In this document: piece by piece, positions 16,201 through 25,521 of the stretch
How positions within the stretch are numbered: the first letter of the stretch is position 1
How the letters are laid out: every line of letters begins with the position of its first letter
Source of the DNA: Bisbaumannia sp015645095
GTDB lineage: Bacteria > Pseudomonadota > Gammaproteobacteria > Pseudomonadales > Halomonadaceae
Direction of reading: 5' to 3'
Assembly: GCA_036871055.1 (NCBI GenBank)
Contig: CP141893.1
Location: 3,286,001-3,350,000 of the forward strand
Length of the DNA stretch: 64,000 nt
The notes under the pieces: model-generated
Told to the model about the DNA's origin: nothing
What the model saw: only the letters and a program-made list of their open reading frames with translations
Database searches by the model: none
Position numbers and translations under genes: made by a program

Positions 16201-19200
16201 TTAGCCCACCCAGACTCGGGCGTTGCGGAACAGCCGCAGCCAGGCACCGTCCTGGGTCCAGTCACTAGGCCGCCAGGAGTTGGTGACCGCCCGCACCACC
16301 CGCTCCGGGTGGGGCATCATGATGGTGACCCGACCGTCCGGGGTGGTCAGGCCGGTGATGCCGGCGGGGGAACCGTTGGGGTTGGCCGGGTAGCGGCTGG
16401 TGACCTGGCCGTAGTTGTCCACGTAGCGCAGCGCCACCTGGCCGCCGCTCTGCATGGTGCGCAGGTGACCGCTGTCGCGGAACTCGGCACGGCCCTCACC
16501 GTGGGCCACGGCGATGGGCAGTCGCGAGCCTTCCATGCCGGCCAGCAGGATCGACGGGCTCTTCTCCACCTGGACCATGGCCACCCGGGCCTCGAACTGC
16601 TCCGACTCGTTGCGCACGAAGCGCGGCCAGGCCTCGGCACCGGGGATCAGTTCCTTGAGCTGGGAGAGCATCTGGCAGCCGTTGCAGACACCCAGGGCGA
16701 AGCTGTCGTCGCGCTGGAAGAAACCGGCGAACTGCTCGCGGGCCTGGGCATTGAAGAGCACCGACTTGGCCCAGCCGCCGCCGGCGCCCAGGACGTCACC
16801 GTAGGAGAAGCCGCCGCAGGCCACCAGGCCCTTGAACTGCTCGAGGGTGACCCGCCCCTCGAGGATATCGCTCATATGCACGTCGACCGCCTCGAAGCCG
16901 GCCTTGTCGAAGGCCCAGGCCATCTCCAGGTGACCGTTGACGCCCTGCTCGCGCAGGATCGCCATGGCGGGACGGGCGGTGTTGATAAAGGGCGCGGCGA
17001 TATCCTCGTCGATGGCGAAGCTCGGCTCGGCGGACAGCCCCGGGTCGCGGTCGTCCAGCAGGCCATCGAACTCGCTCTTAGCGCACTCCGGGTTGTCGCG
17101 CAGGGCCTGCAGCTGGTAGCTGGTCTCGGCCCAGGTGCGCTGGGCCAGCAGCCGGGTGGTCTCGAGCAGCGGCTCCTCGAAGAGGGTGACCCGCACCTGG
17201 TCGTCGTAGCGGGGCCGGGCGATGACGCCGCAGGTCTCGATGCCGGCGGCGGCGAACTGGGCCAGCACTTCCTCGGTGTGGGCACGGTTGACCTGGATCA
17301 CCGCGCCGAGCTCCTCGGCGAAGAGGGCATTGACCGCCTCGTGGGGCTCGTCGATCAGCCAGTCGAGCTTGATCTCCAGGCCGGCGTGGGCGGCGAAGGC
17401 CATCTCCAGCAGGGTCACCAGCAGGCCGCCGTCGCTGCGGTCGTGGTAGGCGAGCAGCTTGCCCTCGGCGTTGAGGCCCTGGATCACCGCGAAGAAGGCC
17501 TTGAGGTCCTCGGCGTCGTCCAGGTCGGGGCAGTCGTCGCCCACCTGGCCATAGACCTGGGCCAGGGCCGAACCGCCCAGGCGGTTCTTGCCGCCGCCCA
17601 GGTCGATCAACAGCAGGTCGGACTCGTCCTGCTCCAGGTTGATCTGCGGGGTCAGGGTCTTCAGCGCATCGGTGACCGGGGCGAAGCCGGTGATCACCAG
17701 CGACAGCGGCGAGGTGATGCTCTTCTCCTCCCCGTCCTCCTGCCAGGCGGTGCGCATGGACATGGAGTCCTTGCCCACCGGCACGGCGATGCCGAGCGCC
17801 GGGCAGAGCTCCATGCCCACGGCGTGGACGGCGTCGTACAGCGCCTGGTTCTCGCCGGGGTGGTCGGCGGCGCTCATCCAGTTGGCGGAGAGCTTGATAT
17901 CGGAGAGTTCGGCGATGGGCGCGGCGGCCAGGTTGGTGATCGCCTCGGCCACCGCCAGGCGGGCGCTGGCGGCGGGATCGATCAGCGCCACCGGGGGCCG
18001 CTCGCCCATGGCCATGGCCTCGCCGGCATGGGTGTCGAAGCTCGCCGTGGTCACGGCGACGTCCGCCACCGGCACCTGCCAGGGGCCGACCATCTGGTCG
18101 CGGGCCACCTGGCCGGTGATGGAGCGGTCGCCGATGGTGATCAGGAAGCCCTTGGAGGCCACGGTGGGCAGGCGCAGCACCCGATCCATCGCCTCGCGCA
18201 GGTCCAGGTTGTCGAGCATCACGCCGGGCAGCTCGCGGGCCTCGCGGGAGAACTCGCGGGTCATCTTCGGCGGCTTGCCGAACAGCACGCTCATCGGCAG
18301 GTCGACGGGCTTGCTCTCGAAGTGGCCATCGCGCACTTCCAGGTGGTGGGGCTCGGTGGCCTCGCCGACCACCGCATAGGGGCAGCGCTCGCGGCGGCAC
18401 AGGGCATCGAAGGTGTCGAGCTCCTCCGGGGCCACCGCCAGCACGTAGCGCTCCTGGGCCTCGTTGCACCAGATCTCCAGCGGGCTCATGCCCGGCTCGG
18501 CATTGGGCACGGCGCGCAGGTCGAAGAGGCCGCCGCGCTCGCCATCCTTGACCAGCTCCGGCAAGGCATTGGAGAGGCCGCCGGCGCCCACGTCGTGGAA
18601 GAAGCGAATGGGGTTCTTGTCGCCCAGGGCCCAGCAGCGGTCGATCACCTCCTGGGCGCGACGCTCGATCTCGGCGTTGTCGCGCTGCACCGAGGCGAAG
18701 TCCAGGTCGGCGCTGGAGGCACCGGAGGCCATGGAGGAGGCGGCACCGCCGCCCAGGCCGATCAGCATCGCCGGCCCGCCCATCACGATCAGCTTGCCGC
18801 CCACCGGAATCTCGCCCTTCTGGACGTGCTGGTCGCGGATATTGCCGTAGCCGCCGGCGATCATGATCGGCTTGTGGTAGCCGCGGCGCTCGATGCCGTT
18901 GGCGCCCAGGGCGTCCTGCTCATAGGTACGGAAGTAGCCGGTGAGGTTGGGACGCCCGAACTCGTTGTTGAAGGCGGCGCCGCCGATGGGCCCTTCCAGC
19001 ATGATCTCCAGGGCGTTGACGATGCGCTCCGGCTTGCCGTAGTCGAAGGCCTCCCAGGGCTGCACGAACTCGGGGATGCGCAGGTTGGAGACGGTGAAGC
19101 CGGTGAGGCCCGCCTTGGGCTTGCCGCCGATGCCGGTGGCGCCCTCGTCGCGGATCTCGCCGCCGGCGCCGGTGGCTGCGCCGGGATAGGGGGCGATGGC

Positions 19201-20118
19201 GGTGGGGTGGTTGTGGGTCTCCACCTTCATCAGGATCTGGATCGGCTCCTCGACGGCGGCGTAGCGGGCCCGCTCGCCCTCGGCACCGGTCAGCGGCGCG
19301 GCGAAGAAGCGCGGCGCCGTGGTGCCCTCGATCACCGCGGCGTTGTCGCTGTAGGCGGAGAGCACCTTGCCCGGCGAGGCCTGGTGGGTGTTCTTGATCA
19401 TCTTGAACAGCGAGTGGCTCTGGGCCTCGCCGTCGATCAGCCAGTCGGCGTTGAAGATCTTGTGGCGGCAGTGCTCGGAGTTGGCCTGGGCGAACATCAT
19501 CAGTTCGACGTCGGTGGGGTTGCGCGAAAGCTCTCTGAAGGCCGACAGCAGGTAATCGATCTCGTCATCGGCCAGGGCCAGACCCAGCTCGCCGTTGGCG
19601 GTGGCCAGGGCCGCCCGGCCGCCGCTGAGAATATCCACGCTGCCCAGGGGCGCCGGCTCATGATGGGAGAAGAGCTTGGCGGCATCGGAGGCATTGGCCA
19701 GCACAGTCTCGGTCATGCGGTCGTGGAGCGCCGCCTGGATGGCCTCGAAGGCGGCCTCGGAGAGGGTGCCCCCCAGCCTGACCCGGTAGGCAACGCCACG
19801 CTCCAGGCGACGCACCTGCCCCAGGCCGCAGTTGCGGGCGATATCGGTGGCCTTGGAGGACCAGGGCGACTGGGTGCCGATGCGCGGCACCACCAGGAAG
19901 AGATGGCCCTCGCGACCGCCCGCGCCCCGGGGCGCGCCATAGTCGAGCAGCCGCTCCAGCACCGCCAACGCCTCGGCGCCGAGGTCGCCATCGTGGTCGA
20001 CGAAGTGCACATAGTCGGCATGCAGGGATTCGACCTCGGGCACCTGTGCACGCAGGGTGGCCAGCAACTTGGCATGACGGAAAGCGGAAAGGGCAGGCGC
20101 ACCGCGCAGTTCGAGCAT
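16201..20118 (-). CDS. purL: Phosphoribosylformylglycinamidine synthase PurL (large type)
   Basis: A 1305-residue enzyme that converts FGAR, glutamine and ATP to FGAM, the fourth step of purine synthesis. It has the full gammaproteobacterial layout: N-terminal domain (about 1-150), linker, two AIRS-like halves (about 215-980; e.g. HNHPTAIAPYPGAATGAGGE and ANSEHCRHKIFN), and a class I glutaminase domain at the C-terminus. The nucleophile is Cys1145 in GVCNGCQM; the histidine/glutamate of the triad lie in PHPERVVRA. The ATG at 20118 gives the usual length and begins MLELRGAPALSAFR. Divergent from mltF, with 169 bp between. Confidence 0.97.
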   Translation of the reverse strand: MLELRGAPALSAFRHAKLLATLRAQVPEVESLHADYVHFVDHDGDLGAEALAVLERLLDYGAPRGAGGREGHLFLVVPRIGTQSPWSSKATDIARNCGLGQVRRLERGVAYRVRLGGTLSEAAFEAIQAALHDRMTETVLANASDAAKLFSHHEPAPLGSVDILSGGRAALATANGELGLALADDEIDYLLSAFRELSRNPTDVELMMFAQANSEHCRHKIFNADWLIDGEAQSHSLFKMIKNTHQASPGKVLSAYSDNAAVIEGTTAPRFFAAPLTGAEGERARYAAVEEPIQILMKVETHNHPTAIAPYPGAATGAGGEIRDEGATGIGGKPKAGLTGFTVSNLRIPEFVQPWEAFDYGKPERIVNALEIMLEGPIGGAAFNNEFGRPNLTGYFRTYEQDALGANGIERRGYHKPIMIAGGYGNIRDQHVQKGEIPVGGKLIVMGGPAMLIGLGGGAASSMASGASSADLDFASVQRDNAEIERRAQEVIDRCWALGDKNPIRFFHDVGAGGLSNALPELVKDGERGGLFDLRAVPNAEPGMSPLEIWCNEAQERYVLAVAPEELDTFDALCRRERCPYAVVGEATEPHHLEVRDGHFESKPVDLPMSVLFGKPPKMTREFSREARELPGVMLDNLDLREAMDRVLRLPTVASKGFLITIGDRSITGQVARDQMVGPWQVPVADVAVTTASFDTHAGEAMAMGERPPVALIDPAASARLAVAEAITNLAAAPIAELSDIKLSANWMSAADHPGENQALYDAVHAVGMELCPALGIAVPVGKDSMSMRTAWQEDGEEKSITSPLSLVITGFAPVTDALKTLTPQINLEQDESDLLLIDLGGGKNRLGGSALAQVYGQVGDDCPDLDDAEDLKAFFAVIQGLNAEGKLLAYHDRSDGGLLVTLLEMAFAAHAGLEIKLDWLIDEPHEAVNALFAEELGAVIQVNRAHTEEVLAQFAAAGIETCGVIARPRYDDQVRVTLFEEPLLETTRLLAQRTWAETSYQLQALRDNPECAKSEFDGLLDDRDPGLSAEPSFAIDEDIAAPFINTARPAMAILREQGVNGHLEMAWAFDKAGFEAVDVHMSDILEGRVTLEQFKGLVACGGFSYGDVLGAGGGWAKSVLFNAQAREQFAGFFQRDDSFALGVCNGCQMLSQLKELIPGAEAWPRFVRNESEQFEARVAMVQVEKSPSILLAGMEGSRLPIAVAHGEGRAEFRDSGHLRTMQSGGQVALRYVDNYGQVTSRYPANPNGSPAGITGLTTPDGRVTIMMPHPERVVRAVTNSWRPSDWTQDGAWLRLFRNARVWVG

Positions 20119-20287
20119 GTCGATCGAGCCTCTGAAGAGATAGCGAAGAAATGGCAGGAGTGGAGCCGCGGCTGGCGGCAATCTGGCGCACATGATACTG
20201 GAAAGCGAGGCCTGGACGAAATCCGCGGGATGACAGCCTCGGCCGGCGCCGTTATGGTGGGGCGTTCCGAGGCGACCGCTGACCCCC

Positions 20288-21757
20288 ATGCACCGATCCC
20301 TGGCTCTCCATCTCTACCGCCACTGGCGGGGTTACCTGCTGCTCTGCTGCGGCCTGCTGCTGGCCCTGTGGCCGGCGCGCCAGTCGCCGCGCCCCGACTC
20401 GCCACTGACGGCGATTCGCGAGCGGGCCTTCCTTAGCGTGCTGACCCGCAACACCCCCACCACCTATTACCAGGGCAGCCACGGCCCCGCCGGCTTCGAG
20501 TACGAGCTGGCCCGGCGCTTCGCCGATCACCTGGGGGTCAGCCTGGACATGGATGCCGACCACAGCCTCCAGGAAGTACTGGCCGGCGTGCGCGCGGGCG
20601 CCGCCGATATGGGCGCCGCCGCCCTGCCCCTGGCCCCGGAGCAGGAGGGGGTCATCTTCAGTCGCCCCATCCTCACCCTGCAGCCGCTGGTGGTCTACCG
20701 CCGTGGCCTGCCCCCGGTGCGCGATATCGACGACCTGCGACGCCTGTCGATCGCCACCCTGCGCGGCTCGGGCACCGGCCTGGTGCTGCGCGAGCTGCAG
20801 GCCGAGCTGCCCGAGTTGAGCTGGCTGGAGAGCGGCGGCCTGGAGGTGGCCGACCTGCTGCAGCGGGTCGAGTCCGGCAGCCTCGACGCCGCCGTGGTCT
20901 ACGCCCACCAGTTCCGCCTCAACCGCCTCTTCTTCCCCGGGGTGGAGCGCGGCTTCCCCCTCGGCGAGCCGCTCTCCATGGCCTGGGCCTTTCCCGCCCA
21001 GGGCGGCCTGGCCCTGCAGCAGGCGGCCAATGCCTTCCTGACGACCCAGCAGGCCAACGGCGAGCTGGACGCCCTGCTCGAGCGCTACTTCGGCCACGAT
21101 GACTACCTGGAATACGTGGGGGCGCGGCGCTTTATCCGCCAGGTGCGGGAGGTGCTGCCCGACTATGCGCCACTGTTTCGCGAGGCGGCCCGGGACACCG
21201 GTTTCGACTGGAAGCTGCTGGCAGCGCTCGGCTACCAGGAATCCCACTGGGACCCGGAGGCCACCTCACCCACCGGGGTGCGCGGCCTGATGATGCTGAC
21301 CCTCCCCACCGCCGGGGAGATGGGCGTCGAGGATCGCCTCGACCCGGTCCAGAGCATCGACGGCGGCGCCCGCTACCTGCGTAGCATCAAGGAGCGCCTG
21401 CCGGAGAGCATCGAGGACCCCGACCGCCTGTGGATGGCCCTGGCCGCCTACAACGTGGGCCTGGGGCATCTCTATGACGCCCGGCGCATCGCCGAGCAGC
21501 GCGGCGGCGACCCGGACCGCTGGGCCGATGTGCGCGAGGCGCTGCCGCTGCTGCAGAAGCGCGAGTGGTACAGCCAGACTCGCTACGGCTATGCCCGGGG
21601 CGGCGAGCCGGTGATCTATGTGCGCAATATCCGCCGCTACTACGAGATCCTCGACTACGTGGACCGTAGCCAGCAGCAGTTCTTCCGGCTCAACGCCCGG
21701 CGCCCGGACGGCGTCGACGACGATCTGCTGTTCGATACGGTACCGCCGGTTCTCTAG
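20288..21757 (+). CDS. mltF: Membrane-bound lytic murein transglycosylase MltF
   Basis: A 489-residue lytic transglycosylase. Residues 1-35 contain a membrane anchor or signal segment (YLLLCCGLLLALWP). An ABC-type solute-binding domain (SBP_bac_3, about 45-265) precedes an SLT catalytic domain (about 290-430) with the catalytic glutamate in LGYQESHWDPEA and the GVRGLMMLT and MALAAYNVGLGH signatures. MltF cleaves peptidoglycan glycosidic bonds with formation of 1,6-anhydromuropeptides. The location next to purL and tadA is conserved in many gammaproteobacteria. Confidence 0.93.
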   Translation: MHRSLALHLYRHWRGYLLLCCGLLLALWPARQSPRPDSPLTAIRERAFLSVLTRNTPTTYYQGSHGPAGFEYELARRFADHLGVSLDMDADHSLQEVLAGVRAGAADMGAAALPLAPEQEGVIFSRPILTLQPLVVYRRGLPPVRDIDDLRRLSIATLRGSGTGLVLRELQAELPELSWLESGGLEVADLLQRVESGSLDAAVVYAHQFRLNRLFFPGVERGFPLGEPLSMAWAFPAQGGLALQQAANAFLTTQQANGELDALLERYFGHDDYLEYVGARRFIRQVREVLPDYAPLFREAARDTGFDWKLLAALGYQESHWDPEATSPTGVRGLMMLTLPTAGEMGVEDRLDPVQSIDGGARYLRSIKERLPESIEDPDRLWMALAAYNVGLGHLYDARRIAEQRGGDPDRWADVREALPLLQKREWYSQTRYGYARGGEPVIYVRNIRRYYEILDYVDRSQQQFFRLNARRPDGVDDDLLFDTVPPVL

Positions 21758-21763
21758 GCTCGC

Positions 21764-22219
21764 CTAACCACGCCGCTCGGCGAAGAAGGCCTGGAGCAGG
21801 CGCCGGGCCTGGGTGGCCAGCAGTCCCCCCTCCACCACCACCCGATGGTTATGCCAGGGCTGGGCGAAGAGATTGGCCCGGGATTCCACCATGCCGGTCT
21901 TGGGCTCGGCAGCGCCGTAGACCACCCGCGCCAGCCGCGCATGGATGATCGCCCCGGTGCACATCAGGCAGGGCTCCAGGGTCACGTAGAGGGTGCAGCC
22001 ATCGAGGCGATAGTTCTCGAGGCGGGCCGCCGCCGCCCGCAGCGCCTGGATCTCGGCATGGGCACTGGGGTCATGGCAGCCGCAGGGGGCGTTGTAGCCG
22101 GCGCCGATGATCTCGCCTTCGGCATCCACCACCACGGCGCCCACCGGCACCTCCCCTGCGGCCAGGGCCTGGCGGGCCTGATCCAGGGCCCGGTGCATAT
22201 AAAAGTCGTCGCTGCGCAT
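21764..22219 (-). CDS. tadA: tRNA adenosine(34) deaminase TadA
   Basis: A 151-residue zinc deaminase that makes inosine at position 34 of tRNA-Arg(ACG). Zinc and catalytic residues are His54-Ala-Glu56 and Cys84-Cys87 (LEPCLMC). The C-terminal CPAFF-like end is replaced by LLQAFFAERR. I chose the ATG at 22219 since upstream residues (from 22249) do not fit the family. It ends 6 bp from the mltF stop, in convergent orientation, and its promoter region is shared with tesB. Confidence 0.93.
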   Translation of the reverse strand: MRSDDFYMHRALDQARQALAAGEVPVGAVVVDAEGEIIGAGYNAPCGCHDPSAHAEIQALRAAAARLENYRLDGCTLYVTLEPCLMCTGAIIHARLARVVYGAAEPKTGMVESRANLFAQPWHNHRVVVEGGLLATQARRLLQAFFAERRG

Positions 22220-22293
22220 GGCGGGGCTCTCGGGTATCCTTAGCAACATAAAACAGTCGTATGACGAACCACCCTACCGCAGAGGATAGCGCC

Positions 22294-23121
22294 ATGACCA
22301 AGGCACTGGACGATCTGGTCGCCCTGCTCGGCCTGGAGATGATCGAGGAAAACCTCTTCCGGGGCCAGAGCCAGGACCTCGGCTTCCCCCAGCTGTTCGG
22401 CGGCCAGGTGCTCGGCCAGGCCCTCTCCGCCGCCACCCGGACGGTACCCGGCGAGCGCCTGGCGCACTCCCTGCACGGCTACTTCCTGCGCCCCGGGGAC
22501 GCCAAGCGCCCGGTGGTCTATCAGGTGGACGCGGTACGTGACGGCGGCAGCTTCACCACCCGCCGGGTCACCGCCATCCAGAAGGGCCAGCCGATCTTCT
22601 TCTGCAGCGCCTCCTTCCATGGCGAGGAGCCGGGCCACCATCACCAGTTCGCCATGCCCGAGGTGGACGACCCGGATACCCTGCTGGCCCGGGGCGCCCG
22701 GCTCCTCGACTTCGAGGGTCACCCCATCGAGTTTCTGCACCTGCCGGACGGCGATGCAGACGCCTCGCGCCCGGCCCGCAAGCGGGTCTGGTTCCGCCTG
22801 GCCGGCGAACTGCCGGACGACACCGCCCTGCACCGCTACCTGCTGGCCTACAGCAGCGACTTCAATCTGCTGACCACCAGCCTGGTGCCTCACGGCATCC
22901 AGTTCGGCGACCCCCAGCTGCAGATCGCCAGCCTCGATCACGCCCTCTGGTTCCACCACGATCTCAAGGTCAACGACTGGCTGCTCTACGACATGGACAG
23001 CCCCTGGGCCGGCGGCGCCCGCGGCTTCGCCCGGGGCAACCTGTTCGATCGCCAGGGGCGCCTAGTGGCCTCCAGCGCTCAGGAAGGCTTAACGAGGATT
23101 CGCCAACCCAAGGCCCAATAG
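22294..23121 (+). CDS. tesB: Acyl-CoA thioesterase II TesB, altered C-terminus
   Basis: A 275-residue double hot-dog thioesterase that hydrolyses acyl-CoAs. Recognisable segments: ENLFRGQSQDLGFPQLFGGQ (about 18-37), SLHGYFLRPGD, and the C-terminal hot-dog with DFNLLTTSLVPHG, LDHALWFHHDLKVNDWLLY and GGARGFARGNLFDRQGRLVAS. The ATG at 22294 follows an AGAGGA site and matches the E. coli start; an ATG at 22261 has none. The last residues (QEGLTRIRQPKAQ) come from a 90-bp unit that is repeated after the stop. The fourth, diverged copy (23315-23353) reads AQENLTRLRRPG-stop, which looks like the original end of the gene. Confidence 0.92.
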   Translation: MTKALDDLVALLGLEMIEENLFRGQSQDLGFPQLFGGQVLGQALSAATRTVPGERLAHSLHGYFLRPGDAKRPVVYQVDAVRDGGSFTTRRVTAIQKGQPIFFCSASFHGEEPGHHHQFAMPEVDDPDTLLARGARLLDFEGHPIEFLHLPDGDADASRPARKRVWFRLAGELPDDTALHRYLLAYSSDFNLLTTSLVPHGIQFGDPQLQIASLDHALWFHHDLKVNDWLLYDMDSPWAGGARGFARGNLFDRQGRLVASSAQEGLTRIRQPKAQ

Positions 23122-23353
23122 CCTTGCTGGATACGCCCCGGGGCGGCGGCCCTCTTGCCACCCCGCGTTCAGGAAGGCCTAACGAGGACTCGCCAACCCA
23201 AGGCCCAATAGCCTTGCTGGATACGCCCCGGGGCGGCGGCCCTCTTGCCACCCCGCGCTCAGGAAGGCCTAACCAGAATTCGCCAACCCAAGGCCCAATA
23301 GCCTTGCTGGATACGCTCAGGAAAACCTGACGCGACTTCGCCGGCCAGGCTAG
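23077..23353 (+). repeat. 90-bp tandem repeat of the tesB 3' end
   Basis: Unit starts GCTCAGGAAGGC and is 90 bp (30 codons). Copy 1 23077-23166 contains the present end of tesB, copy 2 23167-23256, copy 3 begins 23257 and is cut after about 58 bp, copy 4 begins 23315 and is diverged. Copies 1-3 each contain the same in-frame TAG. The last few bases overlap the stop of the DUF1722-like gene on the other strand. Confidence 0.9.
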
Positions 23354-23991
23354 CGATCCCTCTCCGGCAGCCAGGCCGCCAGCTCGCCCAGGGCCGTGGA
23401 CTCCAGCAGATAGGGCTGGCGGCTCTGCAGGGCCCGGTCCCGGGTCTCCCGTAGCAAGCGAGCCGATGACCAGCCATCGACCTCGCCCCTGGCCGGCGGC
23501 GCCACCTCGGCCACATAGCCCCACAGGTGCTGCACGGCATTGCGCCACCCGCCCGGGGTCGGCGCCGTCAAGAGCCACTCCGAGAGCTCCAGCGCCAGGG
23601 GCAACAGCTCGGCGCCACGCGGCAGGGCCGCCACCTCGCGACCGATCTGCCGATAGCGCCGGGGGCTGCGTGCCATCACCGAATACTTGTGCTGGCGCCA
23701 GAGTGTCTGGGCCTGAAGGGGCGGCGACAAGCGTCCCGGAGTACGCCAGCGCCTGGCGGCGACCAGCCAGGCCAGCTGTTCGGCGATCCGTTGCGGATCG
23801 AGACGCGCCTCCGCGGGGGCGACCCTCCCGCCTGGCAGTAACGCCACCCGCTCGCCGCGCCCCCAGAGCTCCGCCGCCAGCCGCGCACGCGCTCCCGGTT
23901 CCCTGCGATGGGCATGCCAGGCCCAGAGCAGCTCTCGCCGGTTGAGATAGGCCGGACTCAGGTCCCAGGCCTCGACCCTCCAGATACCCAC
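23350..23991 (-). CDS. DUF1722-like protein, possible DNA-repair link
   Basis: A 213-residue soluble protein. The middle (about 98-125) matches the DUF1722/YbgA pattern HKYSVMARSPRRYRQIGREVA. The N-terminus (MGIWRVEAWDLSPAYLNRRE) resembles the start of small pyrimidine-dimer glycosylase-type proteins (MRLW..HP.YLD). DUF1722 is of unknown function and often occurs with photolyase-type repair genes; none is adjacent here. The stop lies within the diverged tesB end, so the repeats grew in a convergent space between the two genes. Assignment is by motif memory only. Confidence 0.55.
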   Translation of the reverse strand: MGIWRVEAWDLSPAYLNRRELLWAWHAHRREPGARARLAAELWGRGERVALLPGGRVAPAEARLDPQRIAEQLAWLVAARRWRTPGRLSPPLQAQTLWRQHKYSVMARSPRRYRQIGREVAALPRGAELLPLALELSEWLLTAPTPGGWRNAVQHLWGYVAEVAPPARGEVDGWSSARLLRETRDRALQSRQPYLLESTALGELAAWLPERDR

Positions 23992-24152
23992 ATGCCATCT
24001 CCGACTGACAAGACACTACGTCAATTTAACGAAGCATCGATGAAAGCTACATATGCTACTGTACTGAAATTAGATATAACCTAATGTCATGCATCCATCC
24101 CGACGGCTCAGGAGCCGACGGCGCTTCACGAGTGCACTGAAGGATCAGTGAC

Positions 24153-25374
24153 ATGCTCTCGAACCTGGATAGTTCTTTGCTGGGCGCCCTGTTGCTTGGC
24201 CTTGCGGCCCTGCTGAGCCTGCACACCAGCCTGCGTATCTCCGCTGCCTTGCCATCACTGGCCCTATCTCGTCATCGACCACTATGGCTGATCGGCGGCG
24301 GCACGCTGCTGGCCCTGGGCAGCCTGGGCCTGTACTTGGCGGGGCGTTCCTGGCTAGCCATGCCACCGCCGATAGCAACACTGCCCGTCGCTTTCTTGCC
24401 CCTGATGGCGACCGCCACCCTGCTCCTGGTACTGTTCGGGCGCCCCCGCGTCTCCCCCCCCTTCATGCCTACTGGCCGGCGCCCTGCTTGGCAGCGCTCA
24501 TCTCCTGATGCAGTGGTGGTTCACGCCCTGGAGTACCGCCTCGCCCTGGCTGGTACTCCTGTTGGCGCTCCTGACCCTGCTGCTGGGCAGCCTGACCGGC
24601 TACACCCTGCTACTGGCCCGAGGTGCCGTCTTCAAGGAGCGTCTGCAGTTGGGAGGGCTCGCATTGCTCCTGCTCGCCCTTCAGCCGAGCCTGGGTCTCG
24701 CCCTGACGAAACCGTCACCGCCTCCCTCTGCCCCCCTGCCGCTGCTTATCATCGCCCTAGGGCTAGGTGGCGTGGCGCTATTGAGCCTCCTGATGTTGCG
24801 CCTAGAAAGGCACCTGCTCGGCAAGGAGTCCCTGCACCTCATGTCCAGCGAGCGCTTGCGCCATATTGTCGCTTCACTGGGCGATGGCATCGTCCTGCTC
24901 GACCACGAAGCGACCATCCTGATGTGCAATGACACCTTTGCCGACCTTGCCGGGCTCCCTCGGCGGGCGTTGGTCGGACACCCCGCCAACCACTGGATAG
25001 GCTCCAGTCAGGCCGAGTTACGGCGATGCCTGAATCAAGCCGACGACCACGCCCAATGCTCGCTTGAAGTCAGCATCCGTCACCGTGATGGCAATACCTA
25101 TCCGGTCAGAATGGCGCTGCGCCGGGTCCGCTATAGCCTCAGCGGAAAGCGTCATTATGTCGCCACCGTCACCGATATTCGTGCCCAACGGGCCGCGCAG
25201 AGCCGTATTCAGCAGCTGGCCTATCAAGACTCATTGACCGGCCTTCCCAATCGGCTTGCTCTGATGGAGCAACTGCTGAATCGCTTGGAGCGCGGCGAGA
25301 GCCCCTGCCGCACAGGGCAGCACTTCGCCGACATCTTGATGATGGTCAAGGACAGGCTGTCGCCGCTCCACTAG
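24153..25374 (+). pseudogene. Broken PAS-GGDEF signalling protein
   Basis: Two frames together make one protein. The first (from ATG 24153) gives about 100 residues with four to five membrane helices. The second contains three more helices, then a PAS domain (IVASLGDGIVLLDHEATILM to VTDIRAQRAAQSR) and the start of a GGDEF domain (QQLAYQDSLTGLPNRLALME). They join at a run of eight C at 24454-24461: removing one C restores one frame from 24153 to 25374. The GGDEF domain stops after about 40 residues (ending MMVKDRLSPLH), so its active-site GGDEF segment is missing. No cyclic-di-GMP synthesis is expected. Frameshift plus truncation argue for a decayed gene. Confidence 0.75.
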
Positions 25375-25521
25375 TCTCACTGTCTCGAGGACATGCTGCG
25401 GGAGCGGGAAGGAGCCCCCTCGGCAAAGCGATGCCAGGCAGGCAATACACAACGAACAACGACACGACATCGGGCCGATGCCCCCTCACCGGGGCATGCC
25501 CCGCATCCCGAGATTGACCGC

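Noticed and set aside
15910..20436. A 1508-codon open frame on the plus strand
   Set aside because: It is the complement of purL, whose motifs and length are certain; the composition (glycine, histidine, alanine) is typical of a shadow frame in GC-rich DNA.
23077..23353. CRISPR-like array
   Set aside because: Units are 90 bp direct repeats without unique spacers and contain the tesB end.
22970..24016. A long minus-strand frame over the tesB repeats
   Set aside because: Made of repeat translations in the wrong frame, the real gene in this stretch is 23350-23991.
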